The notes: generated by a model from the sequence alone, not told the origin. A DNA stretch of 50,038 bases from an uncultured Bacilli bacterium (GCA_934130215.1 CAKOXR010000002.1:1-50038); one strand, 5' to 3'. Positions 1 to 8,640 are shown, counted from the first letter of the stretch. Numbers and translations are program-made.

Positions 1-299
1 TGTCCTCTTACAGGTAAACCTTTTTTATGACGAGTTCCTTGATATGAATTAATTTCCATTTTTGTTTTAATATTCATATTAATATCTCGTCTTAAGTCAC
101 CTTCAGTTAAATATTTATTTACTTCATCACGAAGAGCTGCTACTTGTTCATTTGATAAGTCTTTTGCTCTTATATTTTCATCAACGCCAGCATCTTTACA
201 TATTGTAGTTGCTAAACTTTTACCTATTCCATAGATATAAGTTAAAGCGATGACAGTTCTTTTATTATTTGGTATATCTACACCTTTAATTCGTGCCAT
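1..299 (-). CDS. rpsM: 30S ribosomal protein S13 (partial, N-terminal part)
   Basis: The minus-strand frame starts with ATG at 299 and runs off the left edge of the window, so only about 99 residues are visible. The N-terminus reads MARIKGVDIPNNKR, and further on LTYIYGIGKSLA and YQGTRHKKGLPVRGQ, all typical of S13, the small-subunit head protein that contacts the P-site tRNA and forms intersubunit bridges. A GAAGGAGGG Shine-Dalgarno sequence lies just upstream. It follows rpmJ in the usual infA-rpmJ-rpsM order of the alpha operon. The C-terminal tail is outside the window. Confidence 0.97.
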   Translation of the reverse strand, partial: MARIKGVDIPNNKRTVIALTYIYGIGKSLATTICKDAGVDENIRAKDLSNEQVAALRDEVNKYLTEGDLRRDINMNIKTKMEINSYQGTRHKKGLPVRG

Positions 300-313
300 T
301 CAAGACCCTCCTT

Positions 314-427
314 CTAACCTTGTCTTTGCTTATGCTTTGGATTTGTACATATAACATATACTCTTCCATTTCGTCTAATAATTTTACATTTTTCGCATCT
401 TTTTTTTACTGATGGTTTTATTACCAT
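314..427 (-). CDS. rpmJ: 50S ribosomal protein L36
   Basis: A 37-residue protein starting MVIKPSVKKRCEKC and ending KHKQRQG. It is the small large-subunit protein L36 in its zinc-binding form: the pattern Cys-x2-Cys-x12-Cys-x4-His is intact (CEKC, then C and H in CTNPKH). It starts at ATG 427 behind a GGAGGGAT ribosome-binding site and ends with TAG. It lies between infA and rpsM, its standard place in Bacillota. Confidence 0.96.
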   Translation of the reverse strand: MVIKPSVKKRCEKCKIIRRNGRVYVICTNPKHKQRQG

Positions 428-437
428 AATATCCCTC

Positions 438-653
438 CTACTTTCTATAGGTTATGCGCCCACGTGTTAAATCGTATGGTGATAATTCTATTGTAACTGT
501 ATCGCCTAGTGAAATGTGAATGAAATTCATTCGCATTTTACCAGAAACGTGGGCCGTTACAGTGTGCTTATTTTTAAGTTCAACTTTGAACTCTCCATTT
601 GGCAATACTTCTACTATTTTTCCTTCTGTTTCAATTATATCATCTTTTGCCAT
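438..653 (-). CDS. infA: Translation initiation factor IF-1
   Basis: A 71-residue single OB-fold protein, the usual IF-1 length. The sequence MAKDDIIETEGKIVEVLPN at the start and SPYDLTRGRITYRK at the end are family signatures. IF-1 binds the 30S A site during initiation. It sits just downstream of map (4 bp gap) in the order map-infA-rpmJ-rpsM found in Bacillota. The small KOW-domain gene that B. subtilis carries between map and infA is absent. Confidence 0.98.
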   Translation of the reverse strand: MAKDDIIETEGKIVEVLPNGEFKVELKNKHTVTAHVSGKMRMNFIHISLGDTVTIELSPYDLTRGRITYRK

Positions 654-657
654 ATAA

Positions 658-1404
658 TCACCTCTTTGTTAATATTTCATAGCCACTACTTGTAACAAGT
701 ACTGTGTGCTCAAAGTGTGCTGATGGTTTTCCATCAGCAGTTATAACTGTCCAATCATCTTCTAATAAATATACTCTACTAGTTCCTAAATTAAGCATTG
801 GTTCCACAGCTATTACCATACCAGCTTTTAAAACTGGTCCTCTATCTTTTTTTCCATAATTTGGTACATCTGGTTCTTCATGAATATTTGTTCCAACACC
901 ATGACCAACTAGTTCTCTAACAATACCTAAATTATATTTTTTTGCATAAGTTTCGATAGCATTACTAACTTCACCCAATTTAATTCCATCTTTTATTTTA
1001 TTCAAACCAGCAAATAATGCTTCTTCGGTATGTCTCATTAGATATGCTTTATCACTACTTACTTTACCAACGGCATATGTCCATGCAGAATCCCCATGGT
1101 AACCTTTATAACAAGCACCAATATCTATTGATATGATATCTCCTTCTTTTAGTTTATAACCATTTGGGATTCCATGAACTACTTTGTCATTAACTGATGT
1201 ACATATAGATGCTGGATAACCTTCATAATTTTTAAATGAAGGATATGCATTTCTCGATCTAATATACTTATCAGCGATTTCTTCTAATTCTTTTGTTGTA
1301 ACTCCAGGTTTAACATATTTTTTTAAATAATTATGAGTATCACCTACTATAGAACCCGCAATACGAAGAAGTTCTATTTCTTCTGGAGTTTTAATTTTTA
1401 TCAT
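658..1404 (-). CDS. map: Methionine aminopeptidase, type I
   Basis: A 248-residue class Ia methionine aminopeptidase, which removes the initiator Met from nascent proteins. The pita-bread metal site is complete: Asp94, Asp105, His168, Glu201 and Glu232, with the substrate-pocket His77 in VVHGIP. There is no N-terminal zinc-finger extension. Its start overlaps the 3' end of adk by 14 bp, which fits translational coupling in the secY-adk-map-infA order of the spc operon. Confidence 0.98.
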   Translation of the reverse strand: MIKIKTPEEIELLRIAGSIVGDTHNYLKKYVKPGVTTKELEEIADKYIRSRNAYPSFKNYEGYPASICTSVNDKVVHGIPNGYKLKEGDIISIDIGACYKGYHGDSAWTYAVGKVSSDKAYLMRHTEEALFAGLNKIKDGIKLGEVSNAIETYAKKYNLGIVRELVGHGVGTNIHEEPDVPNYGKKDRGPVLKAGMVIAVEPMLNLGTSRVYLLEDDWTVITADGKPSAHFEHTVLVTSSGYEILTKR

Positions 1405-2053
1405 TGTTTAAAATCCTTTCGACTTGTAAATCTGTATGTTCTTTAGATATAGAACTATCTACTGTTTTCAATAATCCTTTTGCTTTATAATAATCTATTA
1501 ATTTTGATGTTTTATCTATATATGTATCAAATCTATCATCAAATGTACTCTCTGTATCATCAGATCTTTTATAAAGAGCAATATGACAAATATCACATAT
1601 TCCATCCATTTGTGGTTTTAATCCATCTACTAAAGTATTATAAACTTTACCACATTTTGGACATAAAACACGACCAATTATCCTATTTCTCGCTGTTTCT
1701 CTATCAATATCTAAATAAATTACTGTTCCTAGTTCCTTACCAATTGACTCTAACATATTTTCATATATTCTCGCTTGCATAACGGTTCTAGGAAATCCAT
1801 CTAAAATATAACCATTTTTACAATCATCTTCTAGAATTCTTTCTCTTAATAATTTTACTACTACATCATCATCAACTAAGGCTCCTTTTTTAAGTTGTTC
1901 CTTAATTTCTAAACCTTCTTCAGTATTAGATTCTGCAGCTTTTCTTAGTAAATCACCTGTTGAGATATGTGGAATATTATATCTTTCTTTTAATATACTT
2001 GCCTCTGTACCTTTTCCAGCAGCAGGAGGTGCTATTAAAATAATACTTTTCAT
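1391..2053 (-). CDS. adk: Adenylate kinase, zinc-LID type
   Basis: A 220-residue long-form adenylate kinase (ATP + AMP to 2 ADP). It has a P-loop at residues 8-16 reading APPAAGKGT, where most bacterial homologues have GPPGAGKGT, so the first Gly and the third-position Gly are both Ala. The AMP-site motif DGFPRT lies at 85-90. The LID domain carries a four-Cys zinc site (Cys131, Cys134, Cys153, Cys156), as in other Gram-positive enzymes. The start overlaps the secY stop by 4 bp (ATGA type) and the end overlaps map. Confidence 0.97.
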   Translation of the reverse strand: MKSIILIAPPAAGKGTEASILKERYNIPHISTGDLLRKAAESNTEEGLEIKEQLKKGALVDDDVVVKLLRERILEDDCKNGYILDGFPRTVMQARIYENMLESIGKELGTVIYLDIDRETARNRIIGRVLCPKCGKVYNTLVDGLKPQMDGICDICHIALYKRSDDTESTFDDRFDTYIDKTSKLIDYYKAKGLLKTVDSSISKEHTDLQVERILNNDKN

Positions 2054-3321
2054 CTTCTTCTTCCCTTCTGGTAATTTTTACTTACTATTTCACTTTCTAT
2101 TTGTTTATAAGTTTCTAGTGCAACACCAACAGCAATTAATAATCCTGTACCACCAAGTGATATATTTGAATCACTAATTTTAGTTACAGCTGTAAATAAA
2201 ATTGGGATTGCTGCAAGTAGTGCAAGTGATAAAGTTCCTACTAAAGTAATTCTTTTTAATACATCAGTAATATACTTAGTAGTATTTTCACCTGGTCTAA
2301 CACCTGGTATATATCCGCCATTTTTTTGTAAATTTTCTGCAACATCTTTTGGTTTTAATTGAATATAGAATGTATAAAAATATCCAAAAGCAATTATCAA
2401 TGCCATATAAAGGATAAATCCAGTAACACTATTATAAGATATCCAATTTTCATAAAATTTTGTAAATCCACTTTTATTTATTGCTCCTGCAATCATTCCT
2501 GGTATTGAAATAAATGCTGAAGCTAATATAACTGGCATTACTCCTGCAGAATTTAATTTAAATGGTAAATAATTATCTTTAGTAAATATAGCACCTGATT
2601 TATTTGAATATTGAATAGTAACTCTTCTTTCAGCATTATCAACAAATATAATTCCAATTATAATTAAGAAATATAAAAGTATAAATATAATAAATAGTAC
2701 TATTCCTAAAACATTTCCAAATGTTCCACTTGTAATGAAACTTTTGAAAGCACCAATGAATGTTGATGGTAAACTTGCAACAATGCCTGCCATGATTAAT
2801 AATGACATACCGTTTCCAACACCTTTACTAGTCATTTGATCACTCATCCATAATAAGAATGCTGTTCCAGCTGTTAGAACTAAAGAATATAGCAAATAAT
2901 CAGTTGGACTTGCAGATTTGCCTAAATACATAAATGAATATAAATATCCCTGTGCAAATGCAAGTGCAATTCCCATTATTCTAGTAATTTTATTTAATTT
3001 TTGCCTTCCAGTATATCCTTCTTTTGCTAGATCAGAGAAATATGGAATTATGTCCATTTCTAAAAACTGAACTATAATAGATGCTGATATATATGGCATT
3101 ACACCAAGTGCAAATATTGAAAAATTACCAAGTGAGCCTCCATTCATTACATTGAAAAATTCAAAAAATCCTAAATTACCTGTTAGTTGTACTTTAGGAA
3201 TACCTGGTACAACTATAGCTTTACCTATAACAAATATTAATAAACATGATAATGTGAAAAGAATTCTTTTCCTTAAGTCTTTATGTTTTGGACTAAATAT
3301 TTGCTTAAAATTTGCAAACAT
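2050..3321 (-). CDS. secY: Protein translocase subunit SecY
   Basis: A 423-residue membrane protein with ten hydrophobic segments, the channel of the Sec translocon. Recognisable parts are the N-terminal RKRILFTL segment followed by the first membrane helix, the plug region after IPKVQL, and the conserved cytoplasmic loop near residues 340-350 (YIPGVRPGENT). The length matches the bacterial family. It lies between rplO and adk, as expected for the spc operon, and its stop overlaps the adk start. Confidence 0.98.
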   Translation of the reverse strand: MFANFKQIFSPKHKDLRKRILFTLSCLLIFVIGKAIVVPGIPKVQLTGNLGFFEFFNVMNGGSLGNFSIFALGVMPYISASIIVQFLEMDIIPYFSDLAKEGYTGRQKLNKITRIMGIALAFAQGYLYSFMYLGKSASPTDYLLYSLVLTAGTAFLLWMSDQMTSKGVGNGMSLLIMAGIVASLPSTFIGAFKSFITSGTFGNVLGIVLFIIFILLYFLIIIGIIFVDNAERRVTIQYSNKSGAIFTKDNYLPFKLNSAGVMPVILASAFISIPGMIAGAINKSGFTKFYENWISYNSVTGFILYMALIIAFGYFYTFYIQLKPKDVAENLQKNGGYIPGVRPGENTTKYITDVLKRITLVGTLSLALLAAIPILFTAVTKISDSNISLGGTGLLIAVGVALETYKQIESEIVSKNYQKGRRR

Positions 3322-3322
3322 A

Positions 3323-3766
3323 TTAGATCACCTCAATTGTTCCACCTAAGGCTTCTATTTCTTTTTTAGCTGTTTCTGAGAACTTACTAGCTTGAACATT
3401 TAATTTCTTAGTTAATTTACCATTACCTAATACTTTTATTCCATCTAAACTATTTTTAATTACTCCCATTTCTTTCAATAAAGTTGGTGTAACTAAAGTT
3501 CCTTCAGCAAATTTATCTAGATCACTTAGGTTAATAACAGCATATCTGATTTTAAATTTAGCATTAGAAAATCCTCTTTTAGGTAATCTTCTGAATAATG
3601 GTAATTGTCCACCTTCAAAACCAATTCTAACACCGCCACCAGATCTAGCATTTTGACCTTTATGACCTTTTCCACTTGTTTTTCCTAATCCTGAGCCAGT
3701 TCCACGACCAACTCTTTTTCTTTCTTTAAAAGCACCTTCTGTAGGTGTAATATTATTTAATTTCAT
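3323..3766 (-). CDS. rplO: 50S ribosomal protein L15
   Basis: A 147-residue L15 with the Gly/Arg-rich N-terminal tail (GRGTGSGLGKTSGKGHKG) that threads into 23S rRNA, followed by the globular C-terminal domain. Its ATG overlaps the rpsE stop by 4 bp. In most Bacillota rpmD (L30) lies between rpsE and rplO; here the overlap leaves no room for it. Confidence 0.98.
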   Translation of the reverse strand: MKLNNITPTEGAFKERKRVGRGTGSGLGKTSGKGHKGQNARSGGGVRIGFEGGQLPLFRRLPKRGFSNAKFKIRYAVINLSDLDKFAEGTLVTPTLLKEMGVIKNSLDGIKVLGNGKLTKKLNVQASKFSETAKKEIEALGGTIEVI

Positions 3767-4269
3767 AATATATCCTCTACTTTCTTACCGCGCATTTCAG
3801 CAACTTCTTCAACTGTTCTTTGAGCTTTTAAAGCTTTTAATGTAGCATATGCAACATTTATTTGTGTTTTTGATCCTAATGATTTAGAGATAACATCTTT
3901 TACACCAGCAAGTTCTAATACTGCTCTTACTGGACCACCAGCTTTAACACCAACACCTTCATTGGCAGGTTTTAAAAGTACACGACTAGCACCTTGTTCA
4001 CCAATTGCTTCATGAGGTATTGTTCTATTATCAACTAAAGAAATTCTTGTAACATTTTTAGTTGCAGCTTCAACAGCTTTTTTAATAGCATCTGGTACTT
4101 CATTTGCTTTTCCTGTTCCAAGTCCAACTTGTCCTTTACGATCACCAACAGCAGCTGTTACAGCAAAACGAAAGTGACGACCTCCTTTTGCTACTTTAGT
4201 AACACGACCGATGTTTATTATTTCTTCATCAAATTGTTTAGGACGTGGTTCTCTTTTTCTCTTTTCCAT
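3763..4269 (-). CDS. rpsE: 30S ribosomal protein S5
   Basis: A 168-residue S5 with the N-terminal double-stranded-RNA-binding-like domain (INIGRVTKVAKGGRHFRFA) and the C-terminal domain (GVGVKAGGPVRAVLELAG). S5 contributes to decoding fidelity at the mRNA entry site. It starts 11 bp after rplR and overlaps the following rplO. Confidence 0.98.
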   Translation of the reverse strand: MEKRKREPRPKQFDEEIINIGRVTKVAKGGRHFRFAVTAAVGDRKGQVGLGTGKANEVPDAIKKAVEAATKNVTRISLVDNRTIPHEAIGEQGASRVLLKPANEGVGVKAGGPVRAVLELAGVKDVISKSLGSKTQINVAYATLKALKAQRTVEEVAEMRGKKVEDIL

Positions 4270-4280
4270 TTTGTCCTCCT

Positions 4281-4643
4281 TTAGAATTCTAAGCCGTTTT
4301 CACGTGCTGCTTCAGCTAGCGCTTCAACACGTCCATGATATTGGTATCCACCTCTATCAAATACGACTTTGCTTATTTTTGCTTTTTTTGCTCTTTTAGC
4401 GATCAATTCACCAACTTTAGCAGCTGCTTCAATATTTCCACCATTTTCAAGATTTAATTCTTTATCGATAGAAGAAGCACTTACTAATGTTTTATTAGCT
4501 TCATCATCTATTATTTGGGCAAAAATGTTTTTATTTGATCTAAACACATTTAATCTTGGAACTTCATTAGTTCCTTTAACAGATTCTCTAATTCTAACGT
4601 GTCTAGCAATACGTTTTTCATTACGAGATACTTGTTTTATCAT
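4281..4643 (-). CDS. rplR: 50S ribosomal protein L18
   Basis: A 120-residue L18, which binds 5S rRNA with L5 in the central protuberance. The basic N-terminus (RNEKRIARHVRIR) and the C-terminal signature VVFDRGGYQYHGRVEALAEA are conserved. It lies between rplF and rpsE in standard spc order. Confidence 0.98.
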   Translation of the reverse strand: MIKQVSRNEKRIARHVRIRESVKGTNEVPRLNVFRSNKNIFAQIIDDEANKTLVSASSIDKELNLENGGNIEAAAKVGELIAKRAKKAKISKVVFDRGGYQYHGRVEALAEAARENGLEF

Positions 4644-4659
4644 AAGTTATTCTCCTTTA

Positions 4660-5193
4660 CTATTTAGAAGCTTTCTTGCCTTCTTTGCGAATTATATGTT
4701 CGTCTTTATATTTAATACCTTTACCTTTATATGGTTCTGGTGGTCTTATTTTACGAATATTTGCAGAAAATTCGCCAACTTGCTCTTTGTTAATTCCTTT
4801 TACTGTTATTTCAGTATTACTTGGACTATCTACTGTAATTCCTTCAGGAATTTCAACTTCAACTGGATGTGAGAATCCAGCAGTTACTACTAATGTTTTA
4901 CCTTTAACTTGGAAACGATAACCAACACCAACTGATTCTAGTGCTTTTTCATAACCATCAGTAACACCTACTATCATATTCTTGATATTAGCATTTGCAG
5001 TACCATGGAAGTTTTTGTATTCATCACTATCTCTAGTAATTTTAACTTCATTTCCTTCAACAACTACATTTATTTTATCATGTATTTCAGTAGAAAGTTC
5101 ACCCTTAGGTCCTTTAACTGTAACTTTATTGCCATCAACAAGAATAGTTACACCTGCAGGAACTGTTAAAATACGATTTCCAATTCTTGACAT
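4660..5193 (-). CDS. rplF: 50S ribosomal protein L6
   Basis: A 177-residue L6 starting MSRIGNRILTVPAGV, with two tandem L6 domains. The C-terminal domain holds the signature RPPEPYKGKGIKY near residue 150. L6 binds 23S rRNA near the sarcin-ricin loop. It lies between rpsH and rplR in the spc operon. Confidence 0.98.
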   Translation of the reverse strand: MSRIGNRILTVPAGVTILVDGNKVTVKGPKGELSTEIHDKINVVVEGNEVKITRDSDEYKNFHGTANANIKNMIVGVTDGYEKALESVGVGYRFQVKGKTLVVTAGFSHPVEVEIPEGITVDSPSNTEITVKGINKEQVGEFSANIRKIRPPEPYKGKGIKYKDEHIIRKEGKKASK

Positions 5194-5206
5194 AATTTAT
5201 TCCTTC

Positions 5207-5602
5207 CTACCATACATAAGCTAATACTTCGCCACCAAGTGATAATTCACGAGCTTTTTTATCAGTCATAACTCCTTTAGAAGTAGATATGATTGCAATT
5301 CCTAAACCGTTTAATACTTTTGGTACTTCATCAGCTTTTACATATACACGTAATCCTGGTTTAGATATTTTCTTTAAACCTGTTATAACGCGTACCTTAT
5401 TTTCTGTATATTTTAAATTAATAACAATTATATTTTGTACATTGTTCTTTTTGATTTTGTAATCATTTACAAAACCTTCTTCTTTTAATATTTTCGCGAT
5501 TTCGATTTTTAAATTTGAAGCGGGTACTTCAACTTCCTTATCACGCATTTGATTGGCATTTCTAATACGTGTAAGCATATCGGCGATTGGATCTGTTACC
5601 AT
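5207..5602 (-). CDS. rpsH: 30S ribosomal protein S8
   Basis: A 131-residue S8 starting MVTDPIADMLTRIRNA, which binds the central domain of 16S rRNA and is the classical autoregulator of spc operons. ATG 5602 is chosen because an AAGGGAGG ribosome-binding site sits directly upstream of it. An in-frame ATG six codons earlier (5620) would place that Shine-Dalgarno inside the gene. The conserved C-terminus (STSKGVMTDKKAREL...GGEVLAYVW) is complete. Confidence 0.97.
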   Translation of the reverse strand: MVTDPIADMLTRIRNANQMRDKEVEVPASNLKIEIAKILKEEGFVNDYKIKKNNVQNIIVINLKYTENKVRVITGLKKISKPGLRVYVKADEVPKVLNGLGIAIISTSKGVMTDKKARELSLGGEVLAYVW

Positions 5603-5630
5603 TATATTTCCTCCCTTCAATTATCAAGAA

Positions 5631-5816
5631 TTACCAACTAGATTTAGTAACCCCTGGTATTTGTCCCTTATATGCTAATTCCCTAAAACAAATACGGCAT
5701 ATTCCATATTTTTTAAGTACAGCATGTGGTCTGCCACATCTTTTACATCTTGTATATTCTCGTACTTTAAATTTTTGGGGTTTACTAGCTTTATTTATCA
5801 TACTTTTTTTAGCCAT
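5631..5816 (-). CDS. rpsN: 30S ribosomal protein S14, zinc-binding type
   Basis: A 61-residue short S14 of the type Z form, with two Cys pairs (CKRC and CRIC) that bind one zinc ion, and the signature GRPHAVLKKYGICRICFRE cut between them. It is the constitutive, zinc-requiring copy found in spc operons; no zinc-free paralogue is visible in the window. It lies between rplE and rpsH. Confidence 0.97.
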   Translation of the reverse strand: MAKKSMINKASKPQKFKVREYTRCKRCGRPHAVLKKYGICRICFRELAYKGQIPGVTKSSW

Positions 5817-5824
5817 ATTTCCTC

Positions 5825-6364
5825 CTATTTCTTAAATGGCATACCGAAACCTTTTAAAAGATCGTATGCTTCTTCATTAGATTTAGCAGTTGTAACGAAT
5901 ACGATATCCATACCTCTAACTTTAACTACATTATCATATTCTATTTCTGAGAATATTAATTGTTCAGTTAAACCTAGAGTATAGTTTCCTCTACCATCAA
6001 ATGCTGTAGAAGATATACCTCTAAAGTCACGAACACGAGGTAATGTTATACTAATTAATTTATCTAAAAAGTTATACATATTTTCTCCTCGTAATGTTAC
6101 TTTACAACCAATAGCTTGACCAGCTCTTATTTTAAATCCAGCAATTGCTTTTTTTGCTTTTGTAGCTACTGGTTTTTGGTCAGTAATTAGTTCTAAATCG
6201 TTCATAGCAGCTTCAAGTAATTTACTATTTGTACTTGCATCACCACAACCAATATTTACAACTATTTTTTCTAATCTAGGAACTTGTAATACGTTCTTAT
6301 AGCCATATTTTTCTTTTAAACTAGGTATGATTTCTTTATTATATACTTCTTTTAGGCGGTTCAT
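5825..6364 (-). CDS. rplE: 50S ribosomal protein L5
   Basis: A 179-residue L5, the 5S rRNA-binding protein of the central protuberance. Recognisable parts are LQVPRLEKIVVNIGCGDA near residue 27 and the P-loop-like stretch GIRAGQAIGCKVTLRG (here FKIRAGQAIGCKVTLRG) near residue 100. Length and order (rplX-rplE-rpsN) are standard. Confidence 0.98.
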   Translation of the reverse strand: MNRLKEVYNKEIIPSLKEKYGYKNVLQVPRLEKIVVNIGCGDASTNSKLLEAAMNDLELITDQKPVATKAKKAIAGFKIRAGQAIGCKVTLRGENMYNFLDKLISITLPRVRDFRGISSTAFDGRGNYTLGLTEQLIFSEIEYDNVVKVRGMDIVFVTTAKSNEEAYDLLKGFGMPFKK

Positions 6365-6377
6365 ATTCTCCCTCCTC

Positions 6378-6686
6378 CTAACTTAATTTCTCATTAGATT
6401 TTTTTGTAACACGTACTTTTTTACCATTTTTATCAACTCCATGACCAATTCTTGAAGTTTTACCGCTCTTTGGCTCAATAATCATTGCGTTTGATGCATG
6501 GATTGGAGCTTCACGATCAACAATACTGCCTTCGTTTTGTCCGTTTGGTTTTACGTGTTTTTTAACCATATTAACGCCTTCAATGACGATTTTGTTTTCT
6601 TGTTTTAATATTTGTGTTATTGTTCCTTCTTTACCTTTATTAGATCCAGCTATAACTCTAACACGATCTCCTTTTTTGAAGTTCAT
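6378..6686 (-). CDS. rplX: 50S ribosomal protein L24
   Basis: A 102-residue KOW-domain protein (KGDRVRVIAGSNKGKEGTI at the N-terminus) matching L24, an assembly initiator protein of the 50S subunit. It lies between rplN and rplE in the spc operon, with a strong AGGAGG ribosome-binding site upstream. Confidence 0.98.
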   Translation of the reverse strand: MNFKKGDRVRVIAGSNKGKEGTITQILKQENKIVIEGVNMVKKHVKPNGQNEGSIVDREAPIHASNAMIIEPKSGKTSRIGHGVDKNGKKVRVTKKSNEKLS

Positions 6687-6707
6687 TTTTATCCTCCTTC
6701 ATGAATT

Positions 6708-7073
6708 TTATAACACTTCTTTAGCAAGTGATACAATTTTCATATAATCATCACGCAATTCACGTGCTACTGGTCCAAATACACGAGTTCCTACTGGACT
6801 CTTATCATCTTTAATAATAACACAAGCATTATCATCAAATTTGATATATGATCCATCAGCTCTTCTAAGACCAAATTTACTTCTAACTACAACAGCTTTT
6901 ACAACTTTTCCTTTTGCTATTGTTCCGTTAGGAGTTGCTTTTTTTACGGTTCCAACTACTATGTCCCCGATATTTCCAGTTTTTACTTTGCTTCCTCCTA
7001 GAACACGAATAACGCTTAGTTCACGAGCTCCAGAATTATCAGCAACTTTTAATCTGCTTTCTTGTTGAATCAT
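6708..7073 (-). CDS. rplN: 50S ribosomal protein L14
   Basis: A 121-residue L14 beginning MIQQESRLKVADNSGA, with the conserved RRADGSYIKFDDNACVI segment. L14 sits at the intersubunit interface with L19 and is the binding site of RsfS in other bacteria. It is the first gene of the spc part of this continuous cluster. Confidence 0.98.
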   Translation of the reverse strand: MIQQESRLKVADNSGARELSVIRVLGGSKVKTGNIGDIVVGTVKKATPNGTIAKGKVVKAVVVRSKFGLRRADGSYIKFDDNACVIIKDDKSPVGTRVFGPVARELRDDYMKIVSLAKEVL

Positions 7074-7094
7074 TATAATTCCTCCCTCTTACAA

Positions 7095-7349
7095 TTATAT
7101 TATAATTGCTTTTTCTACTACTTCAACTAAACGATAGTGCTTTGTTTTTGAAAGCGGTCTAGTTTCAACTATTTTAACTGTATCTCCGACTTTTGCTTCA
7201 TTATTTTCGTCGTGTGCAGCATATTTCTTAGAATATTTAACTCTTTTACCATATAAGCTATCTTTTTTATATGTTTCAACTAAAACAGTAATAGTTTTAT
7301 CTGTTTTATCTGATACTACTTTACCAACTAATACTCTTTTATTTTCCAT
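7095..7349 (-). CDS. rpsQ: 30S ribosomal protein S17
   Basis: An 84-residue OB-fold protein, S17, with the conserved stretches LVGKVVSDKTDKTITVLVE and VETRPLSKTKHYRLVEV. It binds 16S rRNA in the 5' domain. It starts one base after the rpmC stop, so the two are likely coupled in translation. Confidence 0.97.
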   Translation of the reverse strand: MENKRVLVGKVVSDKTDKTITVLVETYKKDSLYGKRVKYSKKYAAHDENNEAKVGDTVKIVETRPLSKTKHYRLVEVVEKAIII

Positions 7350-7350
7350 A

Positions 7351-7551
7351 TTATTTTTCCTCCTTTAGTTCTCTTTCACGTAAGATTGTTTTTGCGCGAG
7401 CTACTAAGGTACGTAATTCACGAATACGTGAAGGTTTTTCAAGGTTACCTTTCGCTTGGTTAAATCTTAAGTTAAATAGTTCTGCTTTACTTTCTTCAAT
7501 CTTTTTAAGTAGATCGGCGCTTGATAATTTTCTTAATTCTTCATTTGTCAT
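7351..7551 (-). CDS. rpmC: 50S ribosomal protein L29
   Basis: A 66-residue, all-helical L29 with the signature LFNLRFNQAKGNLEKPSRIR. It lies at the peptide exit tunnel near L23. Its ATG overlaps the rplP stop by 4 bp (ATGA type). Confidence 0.97.
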   Translation of the reverse strand: MTNEELRKLSSADLLKKIEESKAELFNLRFNQAKGNLEKPSRIRELRTLVARAKTILRERELKEEK

Positions 7552-7976
7552 GCGACATCACCACTTTCTTCTTTTTTTACAAATTTACATGTTACAGGTA
7601 ACTTATGCATTGCTAAACGAAGTGCTTCACGAGCAGTTGCTTCATCAACACCAGCTATCTCAAACATAATTTTTCCTTTTTTTACAACAGCAACCCATAA
7701 TTCTGGTTGACCTTTACCTTTACCCATACGAGTTTCTAGAGGTATTTTTGTTAATGATAAGTGTGGGAATATATTAATCCATACTTTACCACCACGTTTC
7801 ATATAACGTGTCATAGCTACACGAGCAGCTTCGATTTGCTTTTCAGTAATCCAAGCTCCTTCTAAAGCCATTAATCCGTAATCTCCAAAGCTTAAAGTTG
7901 TATTTCCTTTTGCTTTTCCATCATAATGAAGACGATGTGGTCTTCTATATTTTGTTCTTTTTGGTATTACGCCCAT
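7548..7976 (-). CDS. rplP: 50S ribosomal protein L16
   Basis: A 142-residue L16 starting MGVIPKRTKYRRPHR. ATG 7976 is chosen because GAAGGAGGT lies just upstream and homologues begin at this point; a further in-frame extension to 8015 lies inside rpsC and is not supported. L16 contacts the A-site tRNA elbow. The motif EARIWINIFPH appears here as KVWINIFPHLSLT. The start overlaps the end of rpsC by 32 bp, and the stop overlaps rpmC. Confidence 0.96.
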   Translation of the reverse strand: MGVIPKRTKYRRPHRLHYDGKAKGNTTLSFGDYGLMALEGAWITEKQIEAARVAMTRYMKRGGKVWINIFPHLSLTKIPLETRMGKGKGQPELWVAVVKKGKIMFEIAGVDEATAREALRLAMHKLPVTCKFVKKEESGDVA

Positions 7977-8628
7977 GTTCTTTACCTCCTTCTTTTTTAC
8001 CAGGAAGTATTTCACCTTTATAAATCCAAACCTTTACACCAATTTTTCCAAATGCTGTATCAGCTTCTTTATTAGCATAATCAATATTAGCTCTAATTGT
8101 ATGAAGTGGTATATTACCTTCAGAATATCCTTCACTTCTAGCAATATCTGCTCCGCCTAAACGACCAGATACTGATGTTTTAATTCCTTTAGCTCCTGCT
8201 TTCATTGTGTTTCTTATAGCTCTTTTTTGAGCAACACGGAATGAAACACGATTTTCAATAGCAGTTGCAATTGATTGTGCTACTAGAGCAGCATTTAAGT
8301 CTGGGTTTTTAACTTCCATTATAGAAATTTGAATTTCTTCATTTACTAATTTTTTTAATTCTTTTTTTAATTTTTCTATTTCATCGCCACCGTGACCAAT
8401 TACTACACCTGGTTTTGCGGTATTGATGATAACCTCTGTTCTTTTATTGTTTCTGTTAATTAATACACTTGAAACTGATGCTTCTTTTAATCTTTTACTT
8501 AAATACTTACGAATCTTTTCATCGTTTTGTAGATAATCTGCAAAATCCTTATTTGAAGCAAACCATTTTGATTCCCAAGTCTTATTAACACCCATTCTAA
8601 ATCCTATCGGACTAACTTTTTGACCCAT
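7945..8628 (-). CDS. rpsC: 30S ribosomal protein S3
   Basis: A 227-residue S3 with the N-terminal MGQKVSPIGFRMGV, the KH domain (PGVVIGHGGDEIEKLKKEL near residue 73, where the usual GxxG reads GHGG) and the C-terminal domain ending in a basic, low-complexity tail (KKEGGKEHGRNTKKNKI). S3 is part of the mRNA entry helicase site. Its tail coding sequence overlaps the start of rplP. Confidence 0.97.
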   Translation of the reverse strand: MGQKVSPIGFRMGVNKTWESKWFASNKDFADYLQNDEKIRKYLSKRLKEASVSSVLINRNNKRTEVIINTAKPGVVIGHGGDEIEKLKKELKKLVNEEIQISIMEVKNPDLNAALVAQSIATAIENRVSFRVAQKRAIRNTMKAGAKGIKTSVSGRLGGADIARSEGYSEGNIPLHTIRANIDYANKEADTAFGKIGVKVWIYKGEILPGKKEGGKEHGRNTKKNKI

Positions 8629-8640
8629 TAGGTTTCCTCC

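Noticed and set aside
4211..5224. Several plus-strand hydrophobic frames opposite rplR, rplF and rpsE
   Set aside because: They are antisense shadows of well-recognised ribosomal genes, with no ribosome-binding site and no family match.
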